A stretch of 12,161 nt of DNA. Source: JBHHYN01 sp046757565 (GTDB lineage: Bacteria > Pseudomonadota > Gammaproteobacteria > Eutrophobiales > Eutrophobiaceae). The DNA lies in contig JBHHYN010000089.1 in assembly GCA_046757565.1 (NCBI GenBank), positions 1 to 12,161 on the forward strand. Direction: 5' to 3'. The position numbers and the translations under genes were made by a program. Positions 5,810 through 12,161 of this stretch are shown piece by piece (within the stretch, counting starts at the first letter, position 1; every line of letters starts with the position of its first letter). A model generated the notes under the pieces. It was given only the letters and a program-made list of their open reading frames with translations. It was not told the origin of the DNA and ran no database searches.

Positions 5810-7600
5810 TCAATAGACCCGTTTCTTGGGCGGGAATACGTCTATCTCGTCGGTCAACGTGAACATATGCACCGGCCGGTAATCAAGCCGGACCTCGCCC
5901 TTGTCGTTCATCCAACCAAGCGTGTGCTTGAGCCACTCCTTGTCGTCACGCTCGGAATAATCCTCGCGGGCATGGGCGCCGCGGCTCTCTGTACGGTTAA
6001 GGGCCCCGTTGATCGAGACTGTTGCCATTGCCAGCAGGTTTTCAAGCTCCAGGGTTTCCACCAGATCGGTGTTCCAGATAAGTGATCGATCGGACACCTT
6101 TACATCGGAAAAGGAGCTGTATATCTGTTTCAATTTATCAATGCCTTCGGCCAGTACCTCGCCGGTACGGAACACGGCGGCGTGTTCCTGCATGGCCCGT
6201 TGCATAGCTTCCCTGATCCGGGCGGTGGACTGTGAGCCCTTCGCATGGCGCAACTTATCCAGCCTTGCAATGGCCGGTTCGACGCAGCTCTCTGGCAGGG
6301 GTTTATGGGTTGTTCCGGGGCGAATGTTCTCCGCACAATATTGGGCGGCGGAACGGCCGAACACGATGAGATCCAGCAGTGAATTACAACCGAGCCGGTT
6401 GGCGCCATGCACCGAGACACAGGCGGCCTCGCCAATGGCCATGAGGCCGGGGACCACGGTATCCGGATCGCCATTCTGCGGCATCACCATCTGGCCCTTG
6501 TAGTTCGTGGGGATACCACCCATGTTGTAATGGGCTGTCGGCAGCACCGGGATCGGTTCACGGGTAACATCCACGCCGGCGAAGATCCGGGAGGATTCCG
6601 CAATTCCCGGTAAACGCTCATTGATCACATCAGCACCCAGGTGCGCCAGATGCAGATGGATATAATCCTTGTGTTCGCCCACGCCGCGGCCTTCACGGAT
6701 TTCAATGGTCATGGCGCGGCTGACGACATCGCGTGAGGCCAGGTCCTTGGCAGAGGGGGCGTAACGTTCCATAAAACGCTCCCCGTCGGCATTGGTGAGA
6801 AATCCTCCTTCCCCCCGTACCCCCTCGGTGATCAGGCAACCGGCGCCGTAGATCCCGGTCGGGTGGAACTGGATGAATTCCAGGTCCTGCATGGGCAGGC
6901 CGGCGCGTAATATCATCGCCCCGCCATCGCCGGTCTGGGTATGGGCGCCGGTGCAGGAAAAGTAAATGCGGCCGTAACCACCGGTGGCCAGCACCACCGT
7001 GTGCGCGCGAAAGCAGTGAATACTGCCGTCATCCAGGTTCCAGGCAATGACCCCGCGGCAGGCGCCATCATCGTCCATGATCAAATCCAGGGTAAAATAT
7101 TCAACAAAAAATTCCGCTTCATGTTTCAGCGATTGCTGGTACAAGGTGTGCAGGATGGCGTGACCGGTGCGATCGGCGGCGGCACAGGCCCGTGGCACCG
7201 GTGTTTCGCCAAAGTTTTTCATATGACCGCCGAACGGGCGTTGATAAATCTGGCCGCTCTCGGTGCGTGAGAACGGTACGCCATAATGCTCCAGTTCGAT
7301 GACTGCCGGCACGGCCTCCCGGCACATGTACTCAATCGCATCCTGATCACCCAGCCAGTCCGAGCCCTTGACGGTGTCGTACATATGCCAGCGCCAGTTG
7401 TCCTCATCCAGATTGCCGAATGAGGCCGCTACCCCGCCCTGCGCCGCCACGGTGTGGCTACGGGTGGGAAAGACCTTGCTGATGCAGGCTGTCCTCAGTC
7501 CCTTGGCCGCCATGCCGAAGGTGGCGCGCAGGCCGGCGCCGCCGGCGCCGACCACGACAACATCATATTTGTGTTCGATGATTGGATAGGCTTCAGTCAT
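5810..7600 (-). CDS. sdhA: Succinate dehydrogenase flavoprotein subunit
   Basis: The catalytic subunit of complex II oxidises succinate to fumarate on a covalently bound FAD at the cytoplasmic face of the inner membrane. Its 596 residues are a usual length. The dinucleotide-binding motif VVVVGAGGAG lies near 14-23. The FAD attachment site is His49 in RSHTVAAQGG. Active-site residues include His246 and Thr248 (FHPTG), Glu259 and Arg262 in LITEGVRGEGG, Arg290 in ASRDVVSR, His357 in AHYNMGG and Arg402 in NRLGCNS. These agree with the E. coli SdhA pattern and favour succinate dehydrogenase over fumarate reductase or L-aspartate oxidase. The start is 3 bases after the sdhD stop, with GGGG upstream as ribosome site. 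SdhE for its flavinylation is encoded downstream. Confidence 0.98.
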   Translation of the reverse strand: MTEAYPIIEHKYDVVVVGAGGAGLRATFGMAAKGLRTACISKVFPTRSHTVAAQGGVAASFGNLDEDNWRWHMYDTVKGSDWLGDQDAIEYMCREAVPAVIELEHYGVPFSRTESGQIYQRPFGGHMKNFGETPVPRACAAADRTGHAILHTLYQQSLKHEAEFFVEYFTLDLIMDDDGACRGVIAWNLDDGSIHCFRAHTVVLATGGYGRIYFSCTGAHTQTGDGGAMILRAGLPMQDLEFIQFHPTGIYGAGCLITEGVRGEGGFLTNADGERFMERYAPSAKDLASRDVVSRAMTIEIREGRGVGEHKDYIHLHLAHLGADVINERLPGIAESSRIFAGVDVTREPIPVLPTAHYNMGGIPTNYKGQMVMPQNGDPDTVVPGLMAIGEAACVSVHGANRLGCNSLLDLIVFGRSAAQYCAENIRPGTTHKPLPESCVEPAIARLDKLRHAKGSQSTARIREAMQRAMQEHAAVFRTGEVLAEGIDKLKQIYSSFSDVKVSDRSLIWNTDLVETLELENLLAMATVSINGALNRTESRGAHAREDYSERDDKEWLKHTLGWMNDKGEVRLDYRPVHMFTLTDEIDVFPPKKRVY

Positions 7601-7603
7601 TTA

Positions 7604-7984
7604 TTATAACCCCAGGAATATCTTGAGCACTGCCATCACCGAGGTCAGACCGGCAAACAGGGCGAGAAATTTAACAAGGATAATATCGGTAATTTTCTGC
7701 CATTCAGGATCGATGTAATCCTCAATCACCACTTGTATGCCAAGTTGGGCATGATAGAACAGGGAGATAAGGAACAGGATCAATAGCACGGCATTGAAAG
7801 GGGAACGTATCCATTGAATGGCCGCAGCATAATCCCCCGGGACCATCGTTACCAGTGAACCGATAAACCATAGCGATAAAGGAATCAGGACGAGTGCGGT
7901 CAGGCGCTGATACCACCAGTGATGGGTGCCTTGTTTGGCGGATCCCAGTCCTCTTACCTTCGCCAGAGGCGTTTCCAGGCTCAT
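7604..7984 (-). CDS. sdhD: Succinate dehydrogenase membrane anchor subunit SdhD
   Basis: A 126-residue membrane subunit that, with SdhC, anchors SdhAB, binds heme b and forms the ubiquinone site. Three hydrophobic helices lie at about 30-48, 62-86 and 98-124. His78 in LFYHAQLGIQVVIEDY matches the axial heme ligand, and Asp89-Tyr90 match the conserved DY of the quinone site. The ATG overlaps the sdhC stop by 4 bases, a typical sign of translational coupling. The basic N-terminus is expected on the cytoplasmic side. The call rests on the His and DY motif and the operon position. Confidence 0.95.
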   Translation of the reverse strand: MSLETPLAKVRGLGSAKQGTHHWWYQRLTALVLIPLSLWFIGSLVTMVPGDYAAAIQWIRSPFNAVLLILFLISLFYHAQLGIQVVIEDYIDPEWQKITDIILVKFLALFAGLTSVMAVLKIFLGL

Positions 7985-8379
7985 GCCGCACCTCCCGTTG
8001 TCCCCGTTCCCAGCATCCAGGTAATGACTGTGAGGACGAAGGCAGCAAGGACAACCAGGTATCCCGATAAATAGACGGATTGCAGCTCCAGTCCCGCACC
8101 CATATCCCAGAAAAGATGGCGTATGCCGTTACACAGGTGGTAATAAAGTGAAAAGGTAAAGAGGATGAGCAGCAGCCCGCCGTACCAGGTATGCACATGC
8201 CTGAAAACCTCCGCATAGGTCGCCGGTCCACTGGCAAGCGCCAGTAACCAGAAACTCAGCAACAGGGCCCCCAGGCTCAGGAGGATGCCCGTCGCCCTGT
8301 GCAGAATCGATAACATAGACGTAAGTTGTGGTTTATATATCTGCAGATGCGGCGAGAGTGGGCGTTCTACCGTTGCCAT
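7981..8379 (-). CDS. sdhC: Succinate dehydrogenase cytochrome b556 subunit SdhC
   Basis: The 132-residue cytochrome b subunit of complex II. It opens with the family signature RPLSPHLQIY (6-15). Ser24 and Arg28 in SILHR match the ubiquinone-site residues of E. coli SdhC. His81 in YYHLCNGIRHLFWDMG matches the heme b ligand. Three transmembrane helices lie near 31-49, 64-86 and 103-124. TGAGGT lies 9 bases before the ATG as a good ribosome site. The first sdh structural gene here, it follows a small SDHAF4-like gene by 83 bases, and its last 4 bases overlap sdhD. Confidence 0.96.
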   Translation of the reverse strand: MATVERPLSPHLQIYKPQLTSMLSILHRATGILLSLGALLLSFWLLALASGPATYAEVFRHVHTWYGGLLLILFTFSLYYHLCNGIRHLFWDMGAGLELQSVYLSGYLVVLAAFVLTVITWMLGTGTTGGAA

Positions 8380-8462
8380 AAAAATATTACCTCATCTATC
8401 GTTTTATTGATCGGTTAAACCGGACGGGGAGCGTTACGGAAAGCAAACCGTTGTTACGGCCC

Positions 8463-8630
8463 CTAGAAATCAATACAGCGGCCTTTGCGCTCCCAGTCGC
8501 CATAACGGGTCGGTTCGGGACCCTTTGGTCCGCCAATTTCCTTTACGCAGTCATGCCCCGAATTCACCTCTTCCTGATGATCATTCTTTGTTTCCTCCGT
8601 GGGAGGATTGTTTTTTTCTTCCAATGCCAT
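8463..8630 (-). CDS. SDHAF4-like (DUF1674) succinate dehydrogenase assembly factor
   Basis: A 55-residue protein read on the minus strand from ATG 8630-8628 to TAG 8465-8463, directly upstream of sdhC. The first 30 residues are polar and low in complexity (MALEEKNNPPTEETKNDHQE). The last 25 end in EIGGPKGPEPTRYGDWERKG followed by RCIDF. That is the conserved C-terminal signature of DUF1674/SDHAF4 (Sdh8), which in mitochondria binds flavinylated SdhA and helps it join SdhB. The function here is inferred from the motif plus position. A plus-strand frame over the same bases (8451-8705) has no protein-like features. The ribosome site is weak (GGA about 8 bases before the ATG). Cys28 and Cys52 are present; their meaning is unknown. 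Confidence 0.88.
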   Translation of the reverse strand: MALEEKNNPPTEETKNDHQEEVNSGHDCVKEIGGPKGPEPTRYGDWERKGRCIDF

Positions 8631-8701
8631 AATATTAATCCAACTTTATCAGCATGCACGTGGTCAGCGGGTTTCCCGCCTTCGTTGATTCAGTCCCGGT
8701 A

Positions 8702-8729
8702 TTGACTTTTGCTGACATCACCCTGTAAG
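8702..8729 (+). promoter_or_regulatory. Candidate sigma-70 promoter for the ygfX-like gene
   Basis: TTGACT at 8702-8707 and TGTAAG at 8724-8729 are separated by 16 bases. The -35 box matches five of six consensus bases and the -10 box four of six. The following leader of about 45 bases ends in GAGAGAGGA just before the ATG at 8782. No equally good box pair was found on the minus strand for the sdh operon, although it must start in this 151-bp divergent gap. Confidence 0.4.
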
Positions 8730-8781
8730 GGCAACGGGCCTGTTTCATCTCAGGTGGATTACAAACGATAGAGAGAGGACA

Positions 8782-9240
8782 ATGTCCAGCAGGGAGAGCA
8801 CACTCGGTTTACCCATTTTTATCGATTACCGGCCGTCGCGCAGGCTGTTTGCCGGTCTCACTATCATCCATATTGGCGCTATTATATGCCTTTTGGGTGC
8901 GGCTGTCCCATTCTGGCTGAAATGCCTGACTGCAGTCGGGATGATTACTGCTTATAGCGGATATTTCCGATCATACCACGAGGCAAATAACGCACCACAT
9001 CCGCTGCAATTGATGCTGACTGCTGAAGATGAATGGCGCCTGATAAAACCGGATGGCAAGGGTGAGACGCTCAAGCTGCTCCCCGGTGCGTTTGTTCATC
9101 CGTATCTCATTGTCATCAGATTCCACACGGACGCTAAACGGCGCTATGTCTTTGCCTTGACAACAGAGAATGTGGACCCCGACAGGTTACGGCGCTTGCG
9201 GGTACGATTGCGGTTCAGAAAGGAGGTGACCCAGGTTTAG
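8782..9240 (+). CDS. YgfX-like membrane protein
   Basis: A 152-residue protein with two adjacent hydrophobic segments (about 22-43 and 45-62) forming a hairpin, then a soluble domain with EWRLIKPDG (84-92) and a basic C-terminal run PDRLRRLRVRLRFRK. This is the layout of the YgfX family (Pfam Cpta_toxin). In E. coli ygfX is cotranscribed with sdhE/ygfY and was reported as a toxin acting on MreB and FtsZ, a role that is debated. Here it is divergent from the sdh block rather than behind sdhE. A strong purine-rich ribosome site precedes the ATG. The stop is only 4 bases from that of the convergent cupredoxin gene. Sequence identity is inferred from motifs and context, so the family call is probable rather than certain. 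Confidence 0.75.
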   Translation: MSSRESTLGLPIFIDYRPSRRLFAGLTIIHIGAIICLLGAAVPFWLKCLTAVGMITAYSGYFRSYHEANNAPHPLQLMLTAEDEWRLIKPDGKGETLKLLPGAFVHPYLIVIRFHTDAKRRYVFALTTENVDPDRLRRLRVRLRFRKEVTQV

Positions 9241-9244
9241 CCGT

Positions 9245-9649
9245 TTACTTCACGACGATTTTCGCGATCATAAACGGATGGATGTTGCAGTAGTATTTGT
9301 ATTCGCCTTTTTCACCAAGAGTAACGGAGAAGGTCTTGTCTTTTCCGAACAGACCGGAACCGAACTTGCCGTCGGGAAACTTGGTCTGCTTCAAGTCCCG
9401 GGTCTTACGCCCGATGATGGATACCCCACTGGTGACATCGTGATCGACCGGGTCGAGATTGACCCAGTTAATCGTTGTTCCTGCAGGGACGACCACTTCA
9501 TTGGGCACGAACTGGAGGTTCTTGATCTCGACGGTAACGGCCTGGTGTTCCGGACTTTCCTGTTCAGACTGCCCATCACTGCCAAAACCGGATGTTGCAA
9601 CGAGTGACAGCGTAAGCATACCGAGCAGGAACAGGCGCGCGTTCATCAT
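9245..9649 (-). CDS. Exported plastocyanin-like cupredoxin
   Basis: A 134-residue secreted blue-copper protein, expected to be a periplasmic electron carrier. The N-terminus is a signal peptide (MMNARLFLLGMLTLSLVATS, cleavage probably near residue 23). The mature part has the cupredoxin pattern VEIKNLQFVPNEVVVPAGTT. It has a full set of type-1 copper ligands: His70 (VDHDVTSG), Cys121 (YYCNIH), His124 and Met127 (HPFM). AGAGGG lies 9 bases before the first of two adjacent ATG codons; either could be the start. It sits 90 bases behind an exported protein of unknown function, with a strong hairpin between. Its redox partner cannot be told from this window. Confidence 0.92.
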   Translation of the reverse strand: MMNARLFLLGMLTLSLVATSGFGSDGQSEQESPEHQAVTVEIKNLQFVPNEVVVPAGTTINWVNLDPVDHDVTSGVSIIGRKTRDLKQTKFPDGKFGSGLFGKDKTFSVTLGEKGEYKYYCNIHPFMIAKIVVK

Positions 9650-9681
9650 TAAAGTTTCCCTCTATTCATTGCCTTGAGATT

Positions 9682-9708
9682 AGGGGCCGGGACACTGTCC
9701 CGGCCCCT
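9682..9708. terminator. Strong GC hairpin between the exported-protein and cupredoxin genes
   Basis: AGGGGCCGGGACA (9682-9694) and TGTCCCGGCCCCT (9696-9708) are perfect reverse complements around one base, giving a realistic 12-bp stem with a 3-base loop. There is no T run on either strand. It may end or attenuate the upstream transcript with help from other factors, or protect an mRNA end. The exact role is inference. Confidence 0.55.
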
Positions 9709-9739
9709 GCATCAGCAATTCAGATTATGAATGAGTGGA

Positions 9740-10396
9740 TTAATGCCAGGTAACGTCGTCGTACATCAGGTGAACGAACTTGGGATACGGTGGTAGATAA
9801 CCCTTGACCGGGTCGCCCATCGGATGGGAGACGATGTGGACTTGCACCGCATGCTTGTTATAGATCGATCCGCCATACTGCTTCGCCATCATGGGTCCCT
9901 TGAAATCAACCTTGCCGGTTTTGGTGTTGCGGACCTGCTCGGTAAACATCAAATGGGTCGGCCCCATCCAGGCAACTTTGCCGTTATGGAACACTTTACC
10001 GGGTCCCCAGGTAGCAAGATAGGTCCACACCTGTGGCAGTAGCGGTGGACTCATCTTGGGGTCAATATCGCCACCGGTTGCACCATGCAAGTTGACATCG
10101 GTCCTGACCATCTTGAACTTGTTGGCGACGACTTTCCAATCCCCGTCGGAGCCGGAGAAGGTCGCCATGATTTGTCCGCTATTGGTTTCCGGGTCAACAT
10201 CGATGTTGATGTTCCCACTGCCATGAATGACGCAACTGCCGTCGTAACAGAACCGGTCCTTGGAGTCATGTTTACCGATCTGGGTGGCCGTAGTGGCGCT
10301 GATCTTCATTTCTGAACTAAAAGCGGTCCCAGATCCGGCCATGAGAAACAGGCCTGCGATCAGGCCCAGGACAAGTTTTTCAACTGAGTGATTCAT
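9740..10396 (-). CDS. Exported protein of unknown function
   Basis: A 218-residue protein I do not recognise. It has a clear signal peptide (hydrophobic 8-20, probable cleavage after AFSS near 28). The mature part carries one closely spaced cysteine pair, Cys50 and Cys55 (FCYDGSC), possibly a disulfide. It is rich in Gly, Met and His towards the end, including HAVQVHIVSHPMGDP (182-196), a PPYPKF segment and a terminal TWH. There are no transmembrane segments after the signal, so it is probably periplasmic, perhaps beta-rich. GAGGAGG stands 5 bases before the ATG, one of the strongest ribosome sites here. That suggests good expression. The His and Met content and the neighbouring cupredoxin make copper or electron transfer a possible theme, but there is no motif to prove it. 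Confidence 0.8.
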   Translation of the reverse strand: MNHSVEKLVLGLIAGLFLMAGSGTAFSSEMKISATTATQIGKHDSKDRFCYDGSCVIHGSGNINIDVDPETNSGQIMATFSGSDGDWKVVANKFKMVRTDVNLHGATGGDIDPKMSPPLLPQVWTYLATWGPGKVFHNGKVAWMGPTHLMFTEQVRNTKTGKVDFKGPMMAKQYGGSIYNKHAVQVHIVSHPMGDPVKGYLPPYPKFVHLMYDDVTWH

Positions 10397-10454
10397 TGTC
10401 TCCTCCTCAATTATTTGTTATCGAATGTAACCAAACAATCCGTCCGGAAACACC

Positions 10455-10489
10455 CTCCGAGCCGGTTTTTATGGACCGGAACATCGGAG
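10455..10489. promoter_or_regulatory. Nested hairpin upstream of the exported-protein gene
   Basis: CTCCGA (10455-10460) pairs with TCGGAG (10484-10489), and inside them CCGGT (10462-10466) pairs with ACCGG (10475-10479). It lies between the HAD phosphatase stop and the start at 10396. It could be a terminator for the ubiG transcript or a leader structure of the next gene. On the minus strand no T run follows, so intrinsic termination is unproven. The rest of 10397-10587 shows no gene. Confidence 0.4.
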
Positions 10490-10587
10490 TTCCTGAACAG
10501 AATTGCTAATCAGACCGGGAAGCTTTTGAAAAGTTCTCTGAAACTGCGGTAATTTTCCGGATTGGCCGGTGCATTGATTTCTGCCTG

Positions 10588-11268
10588 CTATTTTGTTGTT
10601 TCGTTGAGGGCAGCGATGTAGTCGAGGATTTCCAGGGGTGTGTTGACGAGGCCGTCCGCCGCCCATGCCGACGTATCCTCCCCTTCGTCAATATAGCCAT
10701 AGCCGGCGATGAGGGTGTACATGCCGGCACTGTGTCCTGCGAGGATATCTCTCCTGGCATCGCCGATGTAAAGTGTCCGTGTGGGCAGTCGATCAACCCG
10801 TTGACAGGCGTGCAACAGAGGCGCTGGATGGGGTTTACTCTGTGCAACCGTGTCGCCGCAGACCACACAACCCGCCCTGTGGTCCAGTCCCAGGGCCTGC
10901 ATGAGTGGCCCGGTCAGCCAGGCGGATTTATTGGTGACGACGCCCCAGATAATGCCGTCCGCTTCCAGCCGGTCCAGCACCTGCGCCATGCCGGGAAACA
11001 GTATTGTATGGTCCGCAAGGCAGGAACGGTAGATGCTAAGGAAGCGTTGCCGCAGCCCGGGAAACGCCTGATCCGTCTCGTCGATGCCAAAGGCCCGGCG
11101 AATCATAATAATGCCGCCGTGTGACACGCTTGGACGGAGCTCGGTCAGGGGCAGGGCCGTTCTCCCGTTCTCCCGCAACAGTTGATTCAGCGCCTTCACC
11201 AGGTCCGGCGCGGTGTCCGCCAGGGTGCCATCCAGATCGAACAGTACGCAGTCTATCCTTGCGGACAA
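10588..11268 (-). CDS. HAD-family phosphatase, Gph/MupP type
   Basis: A 226-residue haloacid-dehalogenase phosphatase. Motif I is FDLDGT with nucleophile Asp11 and acid Asp13. Motif II is Thr112 in VVTNK, motif III Lys145 in SKPHP, and motif IV GDARRD with Asp170 and Asp174. A helical cap lies at about 18-85. Such genes are usually named phosphoglycolate phosphatase (gph). However, this one starts 4 bases after ubiG, and in Pseudomonas the gene next to ubiG is MupP, the MurNAc-6-phosphate phosphatase of cell-wall recycling. The WGVVTNK and GYGYI segments also fit that clade. Substrate choice between 2-phosphoglycolate and MurNAc-6-phosphate cannot be made from motifs alone, so no symbol is given. 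Confidence 0.9.
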   Translation of the reverse strand: MSARIDCVLFDLDGTLADTAPDLVKALNQLLRENGRTALPLTELRPSVSHGGIIMIRRAFGIDETDQAFPGLRQRFLSIYRSCLADHTILFPGMAQVLDRLEADGIIWGVVTNKSAWLTGPLMQALGLDHRAGCVVCGDTVAQSKPHPAPLLHACQRVDRLPTRTLYIGDARRDILAGHSAGMYTLIAGYGYIDEGEDTSAWAADGLVNTPLEILDYIAALNETTK

Positions 11269-11272
11269 AGAT

Positions 11273-11983
11273 CTATTCCTTAAGCCGTGCGTGGACGAGG
11301 TAGTTGACCGACGGGTTCCCGGTGAGGGTAGCGGTATTCACGCCGGGCAGGTAAGTCATGCCGGTAACTTCTTCGATGCGGAATCCGCAGTGTCTGAGCC
11401 AGGTGCAGAGTTCAGACGGCTTCACGAATTTTGCATAATCGTGCGTGCGCCTTGGCAGCAGTCCGAGGAGGTACTCGGCACCCAGGATTGCCGTCACATA
11501 GGCGGTTACTGTCCGGTTAATGGTCGCCAGGATGAGATCCCCGCCGGGTTTCAGGATTGTTTCGCACGATGCGAGCAGCGATTGCGCATCGGGGACGTGT
11601 TCCAGGAGTTCCATACAGGTAATGACATCAAAGCTGTCCCGATGATCCTGTGCGAATTGCTCAACCGTTCCGGTGATATATTCTATTTGCCTGCCGCTTT
11701 GTTGCCGGTGTGCTTTGGCAATATCGATGACCGCATCGCTGGCGTCCAGTCCGGTAACCTGCGCACCCTTTGCCGCCATGGATTCCGTCAGCAGCCCGCC
11801 GCCACAGCCCAGGTCCAGGACCGATTTGCCTTCAAGTCCCGCCACCTTATCGATATAGTGCAGGCGCACGGGATTAATATGGTGCAGCGTTCTCAACTTG
11901 CCATGCGGGTCCCACCACTGCCGCGCCAGCGATTCGAATTTGTTGAGTTCCTGGGCGTCGACCTGTTGAGATTTTTCCGGCAT
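11273..11983 (-). CDS. ubiG: Ubiquinone biosynthesis O-methyltransferase UbiG
   Basis: An S-adenosylmethionine methyltransferase of 236 residues that performs both O-methylations of ubiquinone synthesis at the membrane surface. The SAM-binding motif VLDLGCGGG is at 55-63, with acidic Asp80 after strand 2 and the post-motif MELLEHVPD (124-132). The N-terminal KFESLARQWWDPHGKLRTLHHINP and the loop around THDYAKFVKPSEL (180-192) are typical of UbiG. The ATG at 11983 fits the family start, although no clear Shine-Dalgarno sequence precedes it. A phosphatase gene follows after 4 bases and is surely cotranscribed. Ubiquinone is the acceptor of the SDH complex and of DsbB encoded in the same window. 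Confidence 0.96.
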   Translation of the reverse strand: MPEKSQQVDAQELNKFESLARQWWDPHGKLRTLHHINPVRLHYIDKVAGLEGKSVLDLGCGGGLLTESMAAKGAQVTGLDASDAVIDIAKAHRQQSGRQIEYITGTVEQFAQDHRDSFDVITCMELLEHVPDAQSLLASCETILKPGGDLILATINRTVTAYVTAILGAEYLLGLLPRRTHDYAKFVKPSELCTWLRHCGFRIEEVTGMTYLPGVNTATLTGNPSVNYLVHARLKE

Positions 11984-12161
11984 GGCCGCAGAGCATAAAC
12001 CAAAATCGCAGGGCTGTCTGGCGCAATAATAGATTTTTACTATCGAATGATGTAGGCTAAGTCCATAAAATAAATAAAGAATTCAGGGTACATCTAACAA
12101 TAAAACAAGGCTCTTCAGCAGAATCTGTGGGTTAACAAGAAAGACTTTTGAATAAAAACTG
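11984..12161. other. AT-rich intergenic region upstream of ubiG
   Basis: No gene, RNA or clear repeat was found. On the minus strand TATTAT (12031-12026) resembles a -10 box lying about 45 bases before the ubiG start, but only a poor -35 (TACATC) stands 17 bases before it. The ubiG promoter probably lies here. A gene to the right could start or end beyond the window. Confidence 0.35.

Noticed and set aside
8451..8705. 84-residue plus-strand frame upstream of sdhC
   Set aside because: The minus strand here encodes the SDHAF4 motif; the plus frame has no recognisable features.
8782..9240. A YgfX-SdhE toxin-antitoxin pair
   Set aside because: The two genes are about 4 kb apart and on opposite strands, and SdhE is better explained as a flavinylation factor, so a linked toxin-antitoxin module is not supported.
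11213..11998. 261-residue plus-strand frame opposite ubiG
   Set aside because: It is antisense to ubiG, whose motifs are complete; the length reflects codon bias on the opposite strand.

Overview
The window looks like a chromosomal housekeeping segment from a gammaproteobacterium. The evidence is gene content: a four-subunit, heme-type succinate dehydrogenase operon with SdhE and YgfZ-type partners, a YgfX-like membrane protein, UbiG of ubiquinone synthesis, DsbB, and a YheT-type hydrolase. No rRNA, tRNA, CRISPR array, phage gene or transposase was found. The genus cannot be told from this sequence alone. Almost all genes lie on the minus strand; the exceptions are a partial CDS at the left edge, a beta-propeller gene and the ygfX-like gene.

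Layout from left to right. 1-261: the 3' tail of an unidentified plus-strand gene and the dsbB terminator. 262-2038: dsbB and a yheT-type hydrolase (both minus), separated by a gap made almost wholly of short repeats. 2102-3313: a plus-strand cytoplasmic beta-propeller protein with an unusual N-terminal domain. 3373-8630: the main block on the minus strand, read from high to low coordinates: a 55-residue SDHAF4-like gene, sdhC, sdhD, sdhA, sdhB, a 230-bp inverted-repeat element, sdhE, ygfZ. 8782-9240: a divergent ygfX-like gene, ending only 4 bp from the convergent cupredoxin gene. 9245-10396: two exported proteins, a small type-1 copper protein and an unrecognised 218-residue protein. 10588-11983: a HAD phosphatase and ubiG in a tight pair, followed by an AT-rich gap to the window end.

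How the genes fit together. The central block makes respiratory complex II and appears to carry its maturation set too: an SDHAF4-like factor in front, SdhE (flavinylation of SdhA) behind, and the folate-binding YgfZ (Fe-S cluster maintenance) last. UbiG helps make ubiquinone, the electron acceptor of the complex. DsbB also passes electrons to quinone.

The most noteworthy points are the unlisted 55-residue SDHAF4-like gene, two kinds of dispersed repeat placed in intercistronic gaps (TTCAnGG heptamer arrays beside the dsbB and sdhB starts, and inverted-repeat elements beside sdhB and dsbB), the histidine-lined beta-propeller, and the cupredoxin/unknown exported-protein pair. I do not see a clearly new multigene system; the rest is well-known core metabolism.
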